Origin: Fluviicoccus sp.
GTDB lineage: Bacteria; Pseudomonadota; Gammaproteobacteria; Pseudomonadales; Moraxellaceae
Direction: 5' to 3'
Assembly (NCBI RefSeq): GCF_030646115.1
Contig: NZ_JAUSMX010000018.1
Location: forward strand, 310,001-374,000
Length of the DNA stretch: 64,000 bases
Every line of letters starts with the position of its first letter. Within the stretch, counting starts at the first letter, position 1. The notes under the pieces are model-generated. The model was not told the DNA's origin. It saw nothing but the letters and a program-made list of their open reading frames with translations, and did not search any database. The position numbers were made by a program, and so were the translations under genes. Below are positions 1 to 8,834 of the stretch, in pieces.

Positions 1-461
1 GACTGGTGCTCAGTGATGTGGATGAAGATGAACTGGTGCCGGACGCCTACCGCCAGTACGGCTTTTCGTCCGGCAGCGGTCATGAGGTCAAACTGACGTT
101 TCCAACCGCAGCGGGGCTGTACCTTAATCTGGCGCAAATGCGCACCGTGACCGAAGGCGGGGCCATGACCAATCGTTTTCGTCACGCCTCGGTGGGAGCC
201 TCGTTGCGCGGCAACCCCATGGCGTCCAATCCGGCGGTTTATGGCCTGGTGGAAGCCGGGGTAGGCGGCTGTGAGTTTGAGTCGCCGTCTCTGGACCGGC
301 CCCGTCACTTCGGGCTGGCGGAACTGGGGCTGGAAATCGGGGTACAAACGGAGGCCGGGCCGTTTATAGGGGCCGGGGTGAAATGGGTGGTGATCGGCTA
401 CCCCACCGAAACCGTCGCCAACAGCCTGATCCCGAAACTGGTGATCGGCGTGGCGTTCTAG
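1..461 (+). CDS. C-terminal part of a probable outer-membrane protein (5' end outside window)
   Basis: The reading frame is open from base 3 at the window edge, so the gene starts upstream; the first in-frame start-type codon (GTG at 6) is probably internal. About 152 residues are visible. They alternate short hydrophobic and polar stretches, are rich in Gly, and end in ...KLVIGVAF. A C-terminal Phe after alternating residues is the usual signature recognised by the BAM machinery in beta-barrel proteins. I do not recognise the family. Its stop overlaps the stop of the convergent gloC by four bases. An extracellular beta-rich lipoprotein is the alternative. Confidence 0.55.
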   Translation, partial: LVLSDVDEDELVPDAYRQYGFSSGSGHEVKLTFPTAAGLYLNLAQMRTVTEGGAMTNRFRHASVGASLRGNPMASNPAVYGLVEAGVGGCEFESPSLDRPRHFGLAELGLEIGVQTEAGPFIGAGVKWVVIGYPTETVANSLIPKLVIGVAF

Positions 462-1105
462 CCGAAACGACCGCCGACAAAGGGGTTGGTGGCTTTTTCC
501 TGCCCGAAGGTGGACATGGGGCCATGGCCGGGAATGAAACGGAAGTCATCGGCCAATGTAAACAATTGGCTGCGAATCGACCGGATCAAGGTTTCATGAT
601 CACCGCGCGGGAAGTCGGTGCGACCAATGGAGCCTGCAAACAGCACATCGCCGACGATGGCCAGCTTTGACGCGTGGTGGATGAAGACAATATGTCCCGG
701 CGTATGACCCGGACAAAACCGCACTTCCAGCTCCTGATTCCCCACTTGCACAGTATCGCCCGGCTCCAGCCAGCGGGTCGGCTCAAAGGCGCGGGCGGGC
801 GGGAAGCGGAACATCATCGCCTGTTGCGGCAACATGTCCAGCCAGAATTTCTCCTCCCGCTGCGGCCCTTCAATCGGCAACTGCCGGTCTTCCGCCAGTT
901 GCAGCACGCCACCGACATGATCCAGATGGCCATGCGTTACCAGCAGCTTCACCAGCTTGACCCCGGCCTTGTCCACCGCCGCCAGCAGCTTGGGCAGGTC
1001 ACCCCCGGCATCCACCAGCGCCCCCTCCATGGTTTCATCGCACCAGAGCAAAGTGCAGTTCTGTTCATAGGGGGTCACAGGAATGATGCGGAATTGCAGG
1101 GCCAT
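458..1105 (-). CDS. gloC: Metallo-beta-lactamase-fold hydrolase, GloC/YcbL-like glyoxalase II
   Basis: The 215-residue product has the metallo-beta-lactamase metal motif HxHxDH (H58, H60, D62, H63 in THGHLDHVGG), a later GHTPGH and a C-terminal IPGHGP, together giving the binuclear metal site. Length and motif order match YcbL/GloC, a type II glyoxalase that hydrolyses S-lactoylglutathione to lactate and glutathione in the cytoplasm. It is shorter than GloB and lacks GloB's C-terminal helical substrate domain. It lies downstream of the GH31 gene on the same strand, but a terminator-like hairpin separates them, so it is probably transcribed alone. The family is certain; the exact thioester substrate is inferred. 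Confidence 0.85.
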   Translation of the reverse strand: MALQFRIIPVTPYEQNCTLLWCDETMEGALVDAGGDLPKLLAAVDKAGVKLVKLLVTHGHLDHVGGVLQLAEDRQLPIEGPQREEKFWLDMLPQQAMMFRFPPARAFEPTRWLEPGDTVQVGNQELEVRFCPGHTPGHIVFIHHASKLAIVGDVLFAGSIGRTDFPRGDHETLIRSIRSQLFTLADDFRFIPGHGPMSTFGQEKATNPFVGGRFG

Positions 1106-1172
1106 GGGGGACTCCGGGATGTCAGGTTGATTGGCGGGAATTATGCCCGAATTTCCCTCCCCGATTCGCCAT

Positions 1173-1198
1173 AAAAAAGGGCCTGCATGCGCAGGCCC
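1173..1198 (-). terminator. Rho-independent terminator of the GH31 gene
   Basis: On the minus strand there is a perfect 8-bp GC-rich stem (GGGCCTGC/GCAGGCCC, loop 1187-1190) followed by six T residues. It sits about 30 bases past the GH31 stop. Confidence 0.8.
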
Positions 1199-1226
1199 AA
1201 GAGCTACATCATTTTTTCAACCGGGC

Positions 1227-3485
1227 TTATTTCACACCCAGACTGCGCAGGTTGGCTTCAAACTGCGCACCCACGGTCGAACCTTGCTTATAAAACGCGG
1301 CCGGTGAGCCGAGGGGTGCGTACACCCATTGCCAGCTACCTGAAGCGGGGTTGGCAATGCGCAGCCACAGCGGCGCTTCCGGGGCATTGCTGTTCTTGCC
1401 ATAGGTATAACCGGTAAAAGCATGCACCCAGGTTGTTCCGGCCTTGTTCGGGAAATACACCTTCTTCCAGCCATAGTTGTAGTCATTCTTGTTAACGACC
1501 GGCGCCATCAGGATTTCGCTGCCCAGCAGGAACTCATCGGTCAGGGTCGCCAGTTCCGCCTCATTCGGGTAGTGCAGCATCGGGTGCCGCACCAGCGGCC
1601 AGCCCTTGGCCGTCACATCCGCAAACAGCTGGGTCCGGTAGAAGGCCAGCGCCTTGTAGACCTTGGCGAATTTGTCAAAATGGCCATAAGTGGTCGCATT
1701 GTCGTAGAACTGGGCATTATCTTCCGGCTTCAGGCCTTCATGGGTGCGATAGGCGGAGGTGAACGCGGCAAACTCCATCCAGCGCTGCAGCAACTCTTGC
1801 TCACGGTTATAGCCAATACCGCTCCAGGAGGCATTGGTGTAGCCGCCAATGTCGCTGTGGCTGAGGGCAATGCCCGAGAAACCGCCGGTCATCGTGGCCA
1901 GGATCGCCGTCTTGAAACCGTCGTACTGGTCCCAAGTGACCAACTGGTCGCCTTGCCAGACCAGGGTGGAGTAGGCCGGGGTGCGGGCCGCACCGGAGCG
2001 ATTGAAGAACACCACATCGTTGCCCAGCCCGGCTTCGTTGATAGCCTCGCGGGCAATACGCGCCCAATCGACCGGATACTGGTTGTGGTACCGTTCGGCG
2101 TTGACTCCGGACCAAAGCGCGGCATCCAGCGGCAGGGCTTCGGCAAAATCATGCATCCAGCCCCGGCAACGCCCTTCCCCAATCAATTGCGTCTTGATCA
2201 CGCCTTTAATCCACGTCACCGCCAGCGGGTTGGTCAAATCCACCATACCGGCATCAAAGTCGGTATTGGTGACTTTGTAGATGCTGCCATCCGGATGCTT
2301 GACCAGATAGCCGTTCGCCACCGCTTCCAGGTAAAGGTTGCGGCGCACGTTGCCCTTGGCGGAAGCATCCACCAGAAACGGATTGATGTAGCAAAGCATG
2401 TGGCCCTTGCCCGCTTCCACCCGGTCTGCCAGCGCATTCCAGTTCGGGTAGCGGCTCTGGTCCAACTCCCAATTCCACCACAATTGCGAACCGAAACTGG
2501 TGGTGCGCTTACCCACCCAGTCCTGCAGCCAGACACCGGCCACAGGCGTTCCCCGGCGCTTCAGTTCATCCAGCACCGCCGTTACCTTGGCGGTGCCGCC
2601 CTGCATGCCGACAATGGCGCCCTGATTGAACCAGTCCGGAAGCGCGCGCATGCGACCGCTGTATTCAGTAAAACGGGTAATCAGGTCCAGCATGGAATTG
2701 CCCGCCAGGATGCGACCGGTCATGCGGCAGTTGAACAGGCGGACCCGCACCCGGGCGGCGTCCGTCAAATCAAAGACCGAATACTGGGTATCTTCCAGAA
2801 ACAGCGACTTGGCCGTATTGGTGATGTATTGCGGCACCGCGTAATAGGTCGTCAACGGCCCGCCTGCGGAGCCGGGCGATCCCAGGCTCACCGCCCCGCT
2901 GATCGGCTGATGCCCCCGTCCCACCCCACCTTCCTGCGACAGCACAGGCACCGCCTGCCCTTTCAGATCCAGTAGGGAAAACTGCTCGCCAAAGCCATGA
3001 AAGCGTTCGCCCGCCACGGAGGCATAGGCCAACTCACTGTAATTGACGGCGGCATTGTCAAAGCTCAGGGTGAATTGCAGATGCCCGGCCAGCGGTTGGC
3101 GGAAGCTCAAGGTATAACCGCTGGCGCACAGTGCGTTACCCGTCAATCGCCCCTTGAAAACGACTTCAGAGGTGCTTTGCGTGAACGAGGTGATGGTCTG
3201 GTCGGTGCACTGGCTCTGGATATTTTCGGTAACCGTGAAGGATCCCCGATTCTCGGTAGCGAGCATGGCCTGGGTACCGGCGCGTACAAAACTTTCACCG
3301 GAATTGCTTTCCCAGACCACGCGCGCGCCACTCTTCACCTGCAGCTTGCTGCCCGTCCAGTACACGGTAAAACCGCCTACGGAACTGGTCGTCGCGCCCG
3401 GAGCACTCAGAACAGCATTGGCGGCCTGCGCCCCGCTACCCACCATCGCCAGTGCGATTACCGCACCCAGATACCCTTGCTTCAT
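1227..3485 (-). CDS. Secreted GH31 family glycosidase, sulfoquinovosidase (YihQ)-like
   Basis: The 752-residue product starts at MKQGYLGAVIALAMVG, which gives a signal peptide ending near AQA-A; a longer in-frame start at 3536 would bury that signal. The catalytic part is a GH31 TIM barrel. The nucleophile is D446 (WMHDFAE) and the acid/base is D513 (WQGDQ); their 67-residue spacing equals that of E. coli YihQ D405/D472. MQGG and WLQDW are both conserved, as are W337 and Y549, the equivalents of YihQ W304 and Y508. The position of YihQ R301, which contacts the sulfonate, is Q334 here. No sulfoglycolysis genes are nearby. It is therefore a periplasmic or exported alpha-glycosidase whose substrate may not be sulfoquinovose. 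YihQ itself is cytoplasmic, so the signal peptide is another difference. Confidence 0.85.
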   Translation of the reverse strand: MKQGYLGAVIALAMVGSGAQAANAVLSAPGATTSSVGGFTVYWTGSKLQVKSGARVVWESNSGESFVRAGTQAMLATENRGSFTVTENIQSQCTDQTITSFTQSTSEVVFKGRLTGNALCASGYTLSFRQPLAGHLQFTLSFDNAAVNYSELAYASVAGERFHGFGEQFSLLDLKGQAVPVLSQEGGVGRGHQPISGAVSLGSPGSAGGPLTTYYAVPQYITNTAKSLFLEDTQYSVFDLTDAARVRVRLFNCRMTGRILAGNSMLDLITRFTEYSGRMRALPDWFNQGAIVGMQGGTAKVTAVLDELKRRGTPVAGVWLQDWVGKRTTSFGSQLWWNWELDQSRYPNWNALADRVEAGKGHMLCYINPFLVDASAKGNVRRNLYLEAVANGYLVKHPDGSIYKVTNTDFDAGMVDLTNPLAVTWIKGVIKTQLIGEGRCRGWMHDFAEALPLDAALWSGVNAERYHNQYPVDWARIAREAINEAGLGNDVVFFNRSGAARTPAYSTLVWQGDQLVTWDQYDGFKTAILATMTGGFSGIALSHSDIGGYTNASWSGIGYNREQELLQRWMEFAAFTSAYRTHEGLKPEDNAQFYDNATTYGHFDKFAKVYKALAFYRTQLFADVTAKGWPLVRHPMLHYPNEAELATLTDEFLLGSEILMAPVVNKNDYNYGWKKVYFPNKAGTTWVHAFTGYTYGKNSNAPEAPLWLRIANPASGSWQWVYAPLGSPAAFYKQGSTVGAQFEANLRSLGVK

Positions 3486-3725
3486 GGATGTCACCCGAAA
3501 TTGAATCAGCCGGCCGGTCGGGAAGCGCCCTACCAAAACACCAAACTGTCGGACAATCCTACTTGTTTATTCCCGTCAGGGATTGCTGAAAGGCGTCATT
3601 ATCGCTGTGAGAAACGGACAACCCGCACAGAAGCGAAAACCGTCTCAGGGGTCCTGGCCCGGGATGTTCCGGCCATCCCCCGTGCGTGCTAGACTTCGCG
3701 CCAATTTCGTATGCCGAGGTGCACC

Positions 3726-4214
3726 ATGCCTTCTTTTGATGTCGTTTCCGAACTGGAAATGTTTGAAGTGAACCACGCGGTGGGTAACACCACCAAGGAA
3801 ATCGCCACCCGCTTTGACTTTCGCGGCTCCAACGTCAAGGTGGAACTGAACGAGAAAAACAAGGAGATCAAGCTGACCGGGGAGTCCGACTTCCAGGTGG
3901 AGCAGGTTTTCGCCATTTTCGAAAACCACATGCTGAAGCGCAAGATGGATCCGCAATGCATGGACCCGCAAAAAATGACAGCGTCCGGCAAGGAAATGCA
4001 CCAGATCATCAAGCTTAAGGACGGCTTGGACAGTGATACCGCCAAGAAGATCGCCAAGGCCATCAAGGAATCCGGCATCAAGGCGCAGGCCAGCATCCAG
4101 GGTGACAAGGTGCGTGTCAGCGACAAGAAAAAGGACACCCTGCAGGCGGTGATGAATTTGCTTCGCGAACAGTCATTCGGCCTTCCGCTGCAATTCAATA
4201 ACTTCAAGGACTGA
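3726..4214 (+). CDS. yajQ: YajQ family nucleotide / cyclic-di-GMP binding protein
   Basis: The 162-residue protein begins MPSFDVVSELEMFEVNHAVG, the standard YajQ N-terminus. GAGGTG at 3715-3720 is the ribosome site; an ATG five codons upstream (3711) would overlap it. Two RRM-like ferredoxin folds are expected, with the typical ATRFDFRGS and TAKKIAKAIKESGIKAQASIQGD segments. YajQ homologues bind nucleotides, and in some Xanthomonas and Pseudomonas proteins cyclic di-GMP, acting as a soluble effector. Its partner is not evident from the neighbourhood. It runs in the same direction as the DUF4442 gene 42 bases downstream, with which it may be cotranscribed. Confidence 0.9.
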   Translation: MPSFDVVSELEMFEVNHAVGNTTKEIATRFDFRGSNVKVELNEKNKEIKLTGESDFQVEQVFAIFENHMLKRKMDPQCMDPQKMTASGKEMHQIIKLKDGLDSDTAKKIAKAIKESGIKAQASIQGDKVRVSDKKKDTLQAVMNLLREQSFGLPLQFNNFKD

Positions 4215-4256
4215 GTTAGCCTAGGTTTTCCAGCCTCACTCACAGGACTTTTCCAC

Positions 4257-4742
4257 ATGACCAACCAGATCCAGAAACTCGTCAACGCCACCCAGTGGCT
4301 GCCCGCCAACCTTCGAGCCAAGGCTATTTCCAAAATTTTCGGCTCGGTGGTGCCCCTGGTCGGTACGGCCGGTCTGGTTTATGAAGAGTTGACCCCCGAG
4401 CGTGTGGTAGTCAGCATCCGCAACCGCCGCAAGGTGCAGAATCACATCAAGAACGTGCATGCCGCCGCCATGGCGCTGCTCGCCGAAACCGCCACCGGTT
4501 TCTGCGTGGGCATGAACCTGCCGGACGACAAGCTGCCGCTGATCAAGAGTCTGAAGGTGGATTACCTGAAGCGTTCGCAGGGCGACATGGTGGCCGTGGC
4601 GCATTTGAAGCCGGAAGATATTGTCCGCATCCAGACCGAACCCAAGGGTGAGCTGCTGGTGTCGGTGACGGTGACGGATGAAAGCGGCAACGAGCCGATC
4701 AAGTGTGAGATGTTGTGGGCGTGGGTGCCGAAGCAGCGCTAA
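4257..4742 (+). CDS. DUF4442 domain protein, hot-dog fold thioesterase-like
   Basis: The 161-residue protein fits the DUF4442 family (PaaI/YiiD-like hot-dog fold). It shows the KVQNHIKNVHAAAMALLAETATG stretch, which forms the central helix carrying the conserved N-H region, and KVDYLKRSQGDM in the following strands. Family members are presumed acyl-CoA or acyl-ACP thioesterases in the cytoplasm, but the substrate is unknown. It follows yajQ and converges on the antiporter gene; a 10-bp stem hairpin lies between them. Confidence 0.75.
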   Translation: MTNQIQKLVNATQWLPANLRAKAISKIFGSVVPLVGTAGLVYEELTPERVVVSIRNRRKVQNHIKNVHAAAMALLAETATGFCVGMNLPDDKLPLIKSLKVDYLKRSQGDMVAVAHLKPEDIVRIQTEPKGELLVSVTVTDESGNEPIKCEMLWAWVPKQR

Positions 4743-4751
4743 GGCAACACC

Positions 4752-4778
4752 GGCCTGACGGACGAAAACCGTCAGGCC
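4752..4778. terminator. Hairpin between convergent genes, probable bidirectional terminator
   Basis: A perfect 10-bp stem (GGCCTGACGG/CCGTCAGGCC, 7-base loop) lies between the DUF4442 stop and the antiporter stop. Neither side has a clear T tract, so termination efficiency is uncertain. Confidence 0.5.
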
Positions 4779-4784
4779 TGAACC

Positions 4785-6539
4785 CTATTCCCCCTTCTCC
4801 TCCAGCGTCTCCATCAATGCAATCTGCAAACGCGAATGCAGGCGTACAAAGCGTTTCCACAGCAAGGGCAGCATCAGCCCCATGCCCGCCAGCACCGCCA
4901 GCAGCAACGGCGCGGGCGGCAAAATGCTGGCGCTCAAGGCCGCCACCAGCAACACCATCACCAGCATCGCCACGATCGGAATCAGTTCCGACACTACCTT
5001 GCGCGCCTGCACCGTATATTGCCCGGCCACTTCCGGCTTCACGCCCATCTCCGCCAGCAGCATGCTCAGTGCCTTCAGCTTGCGATACGCCGCAATCAGG
5101 AACGGCAGGGACAGGAACAAGGCTCCGGCCCATACCGCCGCCATTTCCAGACCTTCATGGCGAATCAATTGCGGCAAATACACCTTCACCCCGTCAAAAA
5201 AAGCTGCCGCCGAGACAAAGATGGCAATCACCAGCGCAAGATTGACAAAGGCATGCACCAGAATCCGGCGGATCATCTTTGCCAGCATTTGCTGGTCTTC
5301 GTCCTGCGGACTCAGGCTCTGCAGCCACAAGTCGTAGGTTTCCCACACCCGCACCAGCCGTTTCGGCATCACCTTCGCCAACCCGCGTGACAAGGGGTCG
5401 GCTCCGCGCATCATCCACGGGCCGAAAAACGCGGTCAGCGTGGACACTGCCACCGCAATCGGAAACAGGAAATCACTCGTCACCTTCAAGCTGACGCCCA
5501 GACTGGCAATAATGAAGGAAAACTCCCCGATCTGCGCCAAGCCGAAACCCGCCCGCAACGCGGTGGAACCATTCTGACCCGCCAGCAGCAGCCCGAAACT
5601 GGCGCCGGCCACTTTCCCCACAATCACCGCCAGCGTGATCACCAGCACCGGCAAGGCATAATCCACCAGCACCTGCGGATTCAGCAGCAAGCCCACCGCC
5701 ACGAAGAAAATGGCGCTGAACGTATCGCGCAGCGGCTCAATCAAACGCTCAATCTGCCGCAACTGCCGGGACTCGGCAATGATCGCCCCCATCAGGAAGG
5801 CTCCCAGCGCCATGCTGTAATGCAGCTTGGTCACCAGCAGGCAAAACCCGAAACACAGCCCCAGCACCGCCACCAGCAGCGTTTCCTGACTGCGGAACCC
5901 CGCCACATAGGTCAGCAGGCGCGGCACCAGCAGGATGCCCACCACCAGCGTCACCACCATGAACAACGCCAGTTGCGCCAGCGTCTCCGCCACTGACCCA
6001 ACGCTGATAGCGCCAGACCCGGCCACCCCGGACAGCAAGGCCAGAATGGCAATTGCCAGGATGTCCTCCACGATCAATATGCCGAAAATATATTGCGCAA
6101 ATTTCTGGTTCTTCAGCCCCAACTCCCCCAGCGTTTTCACAATAACAGTGGTGGAGGAAATGGCGATCATCGCTCCCAGGAAAACCGCATCCATGGTTTG
6201 CCAGCCAAAGTACCGGCCGATCTGGTAGCCCACCCAGATCATCACCGAGGTTTCAATGGTCGCCGCCACCAGCGCCGACGCCCCCACCCGCGCCAGCTTC
6301 TTCAGGTTGAATTCCAGCCCCAGCGAAAACAACAGGAACACCACGCCCAACTCGGCCAGGGTATGGATGGTCTGCTGGTCATGGATCAGGGCGAAAGGCG
6401 GGGTATGCGGGCCGATAATCAACCCGGCCAGGATATAACCGGGCACCACCGGCAATTTCAGCCGGTGGAACAGCACCGTAACCACCCCCGCCACCATCAT
6501 GATCATGGCGAGGTCCTGGATGAACAGGTCGGCATGCAT
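4785..6539 (-). CDS. Kef-type monovalent cation:proton antiporter (CPA2)
   Basis: The 584-residue polytopic inner-membrane protein starts at the ATG of MHADLFIQDL; a TTG three codons upstream is possible. The first ~390 residues are a CPA2 Na+/H+ exchanger domain with GYILAGLIIGPHTPP near the N-terminus, AMIAISSTTVIVKTLGE, and AQIGEFSFIIA. The usual cytoplasmic RCK/TrkA-N NAD-binding domain of KefB/KefC is not seen. After a hydrophilic linker (~residues 390-420) the C-terminal third carries about four more hydrophobic segments and a short charged tail. It is 12 bases downstream of slyX and probably cotranscribed with it. It likely exchanges K+ or Na+ for H+; ion specificity cannot be read. 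Confidence 0.85.
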   Translation of the reverse strand: MHADLFIQDLAMIMMVAGVVTVLFHRLKLPVVPGYILAGLIIGPHTPPFALIHDQQTIHTLAELGVVFLLFSLGLEFNLKKLARVGASALVAATIETSVMIWVGYQIGRYFGWQTMDAVFLGAMIAISSTTVIVKTLGELGLKNQKFAQYIFGILIVEDILAIAILALLSGVAGSGAISVGSVAETLAQLALFMVVTLVVGILLVPRLLTYVAGFRSQETLLVAVLGLCFGFCLLVTKLHYSMALGAFLMGAIIAESRQLRQIERLIEPLRDTFSAIFFVAVGLLLNPQVLVDYALPVLVITLAVIVGKVAGASFGLLLAGQNGSTALRAGFGLAQIGEFSFIIASLGVSLKVTSDFLFPIAVAVSTLTAFFGPWMMRGADPLSRGLAKVMPKRLVRVWETYDLWLQSLSPQDEDQQMLAKMIRRILVHAFVNLALVIAIFVSAAAFFDGVKVYLPQLIRHEGLEMAAVWAGALFLSLPFLIAAYRKLKALSMLLAEMGVKPEVAGQYTVQARKVVSELIPIVAMLVMVLLVAALSASILPPAPLLLAVLAGMGLMLPLLWKRFVRLHSRLQIALMETLEEKGE

Positions 6540-6551
6540 GCGCGGCAATCC

Positions 6552-6761
6552 TCAATAATGGGGGGGAATATCGTCTTCCGGCGTGGAGGACGGCTCGCCT
6601 TCAGGCTTCAGGTCGCGGATCTGCCGATACAGGTAGCGCACTTGTTGCTGCAGCAAATCAATGTCCTGTTGCTGCCGCACCACGACGGTGTTCAGCGCCT
6701 CAACCAGTTCTTCCTGGAAGGCCATCTTGATTTCCAGTTCGTCCAGACGCTCGGAAGACAT
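6552..6761 (-). CDS. slyX: SlyX family coiled-coil protein
   Basis: The 69-residue product starts MSSERLDELEIKMAFQEELVEALN and has a heptad coiled coil through about residue 50, a YRQIRDL segment, and the C-terminal PPHY that ends most SlyX proteins. Function in the family is unknown. I chose the ATG at 6761 because it gives the family N-terminus; an upstream start at 6827 would add 22 proline-rich residues not typical of SlyX. It precedes the antiporter gene by 12 bases. Confidence 0.85.
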   Translation of the reverse strand: MSSERLDELEIKMAFQEELVEALNTVVVRQQQDIDLLQQQVRYLYRQIRDLKPEGEPSSTPEDDIPPHY

Positions 6762-6892
6762 CGGCTTTCCTCGATTTTCAGGGGTTTTCGGCAAGTATAG
6801 CGGCAGTGGCGGCCACTCGTCCGACATTATCCCTCACGATCGGGGTCCGGCTTTGCTACTATGTCGGCCTTCATTTTCCCGGTACACCCGAC

Positions 6893-8794
6893 ATGGCCCT
6901 GCTGACCCTGCGTTCCCTCTCCCTTAGCTTTGGCGGCCCGCTGTTGCTGGACAAGGCCGACTTCAGCCTGGAACGGGGTGAACGGCTCTGTATCCTTGGT
7001 CGCAACGGCGAAGGCAAGTCCACGCTGATGAAGATCCTGGCGGGCGAATTGCAGCCGGACTCCGGGGAGGTGGTGCGCCAGCAGGGACTGACCATCGCCA
7101 CCATGCCTCAGGAAGTACCTAAGGGGCTGGAAGGCGACGTCTTTGACATCGTCGCCAGCGGCCTGGGTGAACCGGCCAAGCTGCTGCAACGCTATCACCA
7201 CCTCAGCCATGCCTGCGAGCACGGCGATGCCAAGGCCTGCGAGCTGATGCTCGATATCCAGTCCGACATGGACGACCATGACAGCTGGTCGCTGCAACAG
7301 CGCGTGGAAGAAGTGCTCAGCCGCATGGAGCTGGATGGCGACGCCCCGCTCGACAGCCTCTCCGGCGGCCGTAAACGCCGGGTGCTGCTGGCGCAGGCGC
7401 TGGTGCAGCAACCCGACATCCTGCTGCTGGACGAACCCACCAACCACTTGGATGTGGCCAGCATCCAGTGGCTGGAAAACTTCATGGGCAACTATAACGG
7501 CACCGTCGTCTTCATCAGCCACGACCGGGCCTTCCTCGACCGCGTCAGCACCCGCGTGGTGGAACTGGATCGCGGACGTTTGCGCAGTTTTACCGGCAGT
7601 TATTCGCAATATATGGCCGAAAAGCCGCAATTGCTTGAAGCTGAGGCCAAGCAGAACGCGCTCTTCGACAAGCGACTTGCCGAGGAAGAGGTCTGGATTC
7701 GCCAGGGCATCAAGGCCCGCCGCACCCGCAACGAAGGCCGGGTGCGCGCCCTGATCGAATTGCGCCGCGAGCGCGCCGACCGCCGCGAGCGCGTCGGCAA
7801 CGCCAGCATCAGCATCCAGGAAGCCGAAAAGTCCGGAAAGCTGGTGCTGGATATCCACGACATTACCGTCAAGGCCGGTGACCGAGAACTGGTCAAAGGC
7901 TTCAGCGCTGCCGTGATGCGCGGCGACAAGATCGCCCTGCTCGGTGAAAACGGCGTCGGCAAGACCAGCCTGATCCGGGTATTGCTGGACGAAGCACCGG
8001 CTGCTGCCGGAGATATCCGTCGCGGCACCAAGCTGGAAGTCGCCTATTTCGACCAGTTGCGAAACCAACTGGATGAAGAAAAGTCCGTGCTGGACAACAT
8101 TGCCGGCGGTTCCGACTTCATCGATATCAATGGTGAGCGCAAGCACGCCCTCAGTTACCTGCAGGACTTCCTGTTCACCCCGCAGCGCGCCCGGACCCCG
8201 GTCAAGGCCCTGTCTGGCGGTGAGCGCAACCGGGTGCTGCTGGCGCGGCTATTCAGCCGCCCGTCCAACCTGCTGGTCATGGACGAACCCACCAACGACC
8301 TCGACATCGAAACCCTGGAACTGCTGGAAGACAAGCTGGACGCCTATCAGGGCACCCTGCTGCTGATCAGCCACGACCGCGCCTTTGTAGACAACGTTGT
8401 GACCGGCTCCTGGGCATTCATGGGCAACGGTCAAGTAGAGGAATTCGTCGGGGGCTACACCGACTGGCTGCGTCAAACCGCCAGCCGGACCTCCGCCGTC
8501 GCCAGCGCCAAAGCCCCGGTGAAGGAAAATTCACCCGCACCACTTGCCGAAAACAAAGAAAAACTCTCAATTCCCAAAAAGAAATTGAGCTACAATGACC
8601 AGCGCGAATTAGCGGCGCTGCCCGAACAAGTGGCGGCGCTGGAAGGCGAACAGAGTTCCTTGCAGTCTCTTCTGGATGATGCCGGTATTTATACCCGTGA
8701 CCCCGATGCAGCCCTGAAAGCCACTCAACGCCTGGCTGAAATAGAAGAAAAACTGCTGATGTTGCTTGAGCGCTGGACCGAACTGGAATCATAG
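6893..8794 (+). CDS. uup: ABC-F ATPase Uup
   Basis: The 633-residue soluble protein has two ABC ATPase cassettes and no membrane domain. Walker A motifs are GRNGEGKS (36-43) and GENGVGKT (351-358). Signatures are LSGGRKRRVLLAQAL and LSGGERNRVLLARLF, and Walker B motifs are LLLDEPTNHLD and LVMDEPTNDLD. The interdomain linker with KRLAEEEVWIRQGIKARRTRNEGRVRAL is diagnostic for Uup, as is the C-terminal coiled coil (~560-633). Uup acts on ribosomes and in tolerance of precise transposon excision and replication-fork structures. The start MALLTLRSLSLSFGG matches the family; a longer frame from 6806 is not needed. Confidence 0.93.
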   Translation: MALLTLRSLSLSFGGPLLLDKADFSLERGERLCILGRNGEGKSTLMKILAGELQPDSGEVVRQQGLTIATMPQEVPKGLEGDVFDIVASGLGEPAKLLQRYHHLSHACEHGDAKACELMLDIQSDMDDHDSWSLQQRVEEVLSRMELDGDAPLDSLSGGRKRRVLLAQALVQQPDILLLDEPTNHLDVASIQWLENFMGNYNGTVVFISHDRAFLDRVSTRVVELDRGRLRSFTGSYSQYMAEKPQLLEAEAKQNALFDKRLAEEEVWIRQGIKARRTRNEGRVRALIELRRERADRRERVGNASISIQEAEKSGKLVLDIHDITVKAGDRELVKGFSAAVMRGDKIALLGENGVGKTSLIRVLLDEAPAAAGDIRRGTKLEVAYFDQLRNQLDEEKSVLDNIAGGSDFIDINGERKHALSYLQDFLFTPQRARTPVKALSGGERNRVLLARLFSRPSNLLVMDEPTNDLDIETLELLEDKLDAYQGTLLLISHDRAFVDNVVTGSWAFMGNGQVEEFVGGYTDWLRQTASRTSAVASAKAPVKENSPAPLAENKEKLSIPKKKLSYNDQRELAALPEQVAALEGEQSSLQSLLDDAGIYTRDPDAALKATQRLAEIEEKLLMLLERWTELES

Positions 8795-8834
8795 GATTTG
8801 CCGGCGCGTGCTGACCCGTATTGAGGAGAAAACA

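Noticed and set aside
6-461. Treating the first gene as complete from the GTG at base 6
   Set aside because: The frame stays open to the window edge and there is no ribosome site, so the gene is most likely cut.
1422-2975. 517-codon open frame opposite the GH31 gene
   Set aside because: The opposite strand has a complete GH31 enzyme with catalytic residues; this frame is His/Arg/Gln-rich with no domain and is a shadow of GC-rich codon use.
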